Shown here: positions 62,655-64,000 of the stretch, one piece after another | Numbering within the stretch: position 1 is the first letter of the stretch | Layout of the letters: each line of letters begins with the position of its first letter | Source of the DNA: Mycolicibacterium celeriflavum | Lineage (GTDB): Bacteria; Actinomycetota; Actinomycetes; Mycobacteriales; Mycobacteriaceae | Direction: 5' to 3' | DNA length: 64,000 nt | NCBI RefSeq assembly: GCF_010731795.1 | Contig: NZ_AP022591.1 | Span: 1,798,001 to 1,862,000, forward strand | The notes under the pieces: model-generated | Database searches by the model: none | Told to the model about the DNA's origin: nothing | Seen by the model: only the letters and a program-made list of their open reading frames with translations | Position numbers and translations under genes: made by a program

Positions 62655-64000
62655 TGTCGAAGTACTTGTATGCGATTGGGGCTTTCAGTTTCCGTCGGCG
62701 GTGGCTGGTGCTGGGCGTGTGGCTCGCGGTACTCGTCGGTGTCGCGGCGGCGGGTCTCGGCCTGCGAGGCGAACCCAGTGACGACTTCAGCATTCCGGGC
62801 ACCGAGTCTCAGCGGGCTGTGGAACAACTTCGGCAGAACCTGCCCGCGTTCAGCGGCGCCCAGACCCAGATCACGTTCGCGACACCGGGCGACGGCCGGC
62901 TGACCGACCCGGCGATCGCGGGCGCCATCGACCGCTCTCTGCAGAACTTGCAAGCGATCCCCGAAATCGCGGTCGCAGCGGGCCCTGCCCAGACGCGGCT
63001 GATGTCCCCCGACGCGAATGTCGGACTGGGCACGCTGCAGTGGAAGGCGCCACCGGGAGAGGTCGACGACGCCGCGCTCAGCGCTGTGCAAGCCGCCATG
63101 GAACCCGCGCAATCCGCGGGCGTGCAGGTCGAGTACTCGGGAAGCGTGTACCCGGGCTACAAGGTCAAGATCTCCGAGCTGCCGGAAATCATCGGAATTG
63201 TCGTCGCCTTCTTCATCCTTCTGGTCACCTTCGGCGCGGTCGTCACCGCGGGACTTCCGATCATCACCGCATGCGTCGGGGTGGGCATCGGCGCGGCAGG
63301 CATTTTCGCTACTGCAGCGCTGGTCGAAATGCCAACTGCGGCTTTCTCACTCGCATTGATGCTGGGTTTGTCCTGCGGTATCGACTACGCGCTGTTCATC
63401 TTGAACCGCTATCGAAACAACGTGCTGCTGCTCAAGCCGATGGAGGAATCGGTCGCGCTGGCGGTCGGCACGGCAGGCGGTGCCGTGGTGTTCGCCGCGC
63501 TCACGGTGATCATCGCACTGTGCGGGCTGTCGATCGTCGGCATCCCGTTCCTCACCTACATGGGCCTGGCCGCCGCCGCCTCGGTACTGATCGCCCTGCT
63601 GATCGCGATCACGCTGCTGCCGGCGCTGCTGGGCTTCGCGGGCAGGCGGGTCGCCAGGTTCATCAAGACGCCACTGCAACCCGGCCGCGCCAAGGAGGTC
63701 GCACAGGTCGCGGCCTACACCCCGCACCGCACCATGGGCGCCCGCTGGGGCCGGTTCGTCGTCGCGTTCCGCAAGCCGCTGCTGGTGGTCGGCACTGCGG
63801 CGCTGATCCTCATCGGCCTGCCGACCCTCGGGATGCACCTCGGCCTGCCCAGCGGGTCCTCGCAGCCCGAATCGAACACCTCGCGCAGGGCCTACGACCT
63901 GACCGCGCAGCATCTGGGACCCGGGTTCAACGGGCCGCTCTTGGTCGTCGCCGACCTTTCTTCGGCGCGTGATGCCCGCGCGGCCGACACCATTGCCGCC
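62655..64000 (+). CDS. MMPL-family transporter, N-terminal part (runs off the window)
   Basis: ATG 62655 with AGGAGA 4 nt upstream; open to the window edge (at least 448 residues). After a short N-terminus FSFRRRWLVLGVWLAVLV (helix 1) comes a periplasmic porter loop (EPSDDFSIPGTESQRAVEQL), then five helices with LGLSCGIDYALFILNRYR, the DY-type proton-relay motif of RND/MMPL exporters, and the start of the second half. These proteins export lipids or siderophores; the substrate cannot be told. A separate gene from LysR by a 140-bp gap in which I see nothing notable. Confidence 0.9.

Overview
The window is GC-rich, gene-dense actinobacterial DNA that I read as a chromosomal segment of a rapidly growing Mycobacterium (Mycolicibacterium). 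The evidence is a complete second mycobactin locus (mbtL-mbtM-mbtN with mbtK convergent) carrying two IdeR-type iron boxes, a DosR-like box before a tandem universal stress protein, a DUF732 protein, a mycofactocin-type SDR, an F420/LLM oxidoreductase, an MMPL transporter, many fadE/fadD/echA-type genes, and frequent GTG/TTG starts with ATGA/GTGA/TGATG overlaps. I see no insertion sequence, prophage, CRISPR array or rRNA.

Positions 1-43 kb hold several adjoining acyl-CoA catabolic modules, each with its own regulator. (a) 1.6-10 kb, minus: an eight-gene coupled operon of crotonase, amidohydrolase, acyl-CoA ligase, amidohydrolase, two-subunit acyl-CoA dehydrogenase, epimerase and SnoaL-like protein. 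(b) 10-12.8 kb: a DapA-like aldolase and an SDR divergent from a TetR gene, with a putative operator resembling one before module (a). (c) 12.8-23.3 kb: thiolase, crotonase, GntR and thioesterase divergent from three crotonases and three AMP-forming ligases, around a 20-bp palindrome. (d) 23.3-29.3 kb: GntR, FadE, thiolase and SDR divergent from FadE and a mycofactocin-type SDR, around an AT-rich palindrome. (e) 29.3-38 kb: MaoC hydratase, purU, a FadE pair, the stress protein, and a KshA-like Rieske oxygenase with a DapB-like protein and a TetR regulator. The real substrates are unknown; steroid-, terpenoid- or aromatic-like acids are an inference from enzyme types only.

38-48 kb is more ordinary: a low-complexity exported protein, a crotonase, an APH-family protein with an apparent frameshift, an NDH-2-like flavoprotein, tRNA-Ala(GGC), an MFS exporter, pgm, and a crcB pair for fluoride export. 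48-52 kb is the mycobactin acyl-chain locus, followed by a proteasome-fold hydrolase with Thr1/Asp17/Lys33. 52-57.5 kb holds small conserved genes, an SRPBCC-TetR pair with a near-perfect palindrome over the start codon, a frameshifted exported protein and a TVP38-type membrane protein.

57.5-61.5 kb is a compact minus-strand operon (Rieske oxygenase, 107-residue unknown, TauD-type dioxygenase, F420/LLM oxidoreductase, CMD-family protein) divergent from a LysR gene; it is the best candidate here for an undescribed catabolic pathway. The window ends inside an MMPL transporter gene.
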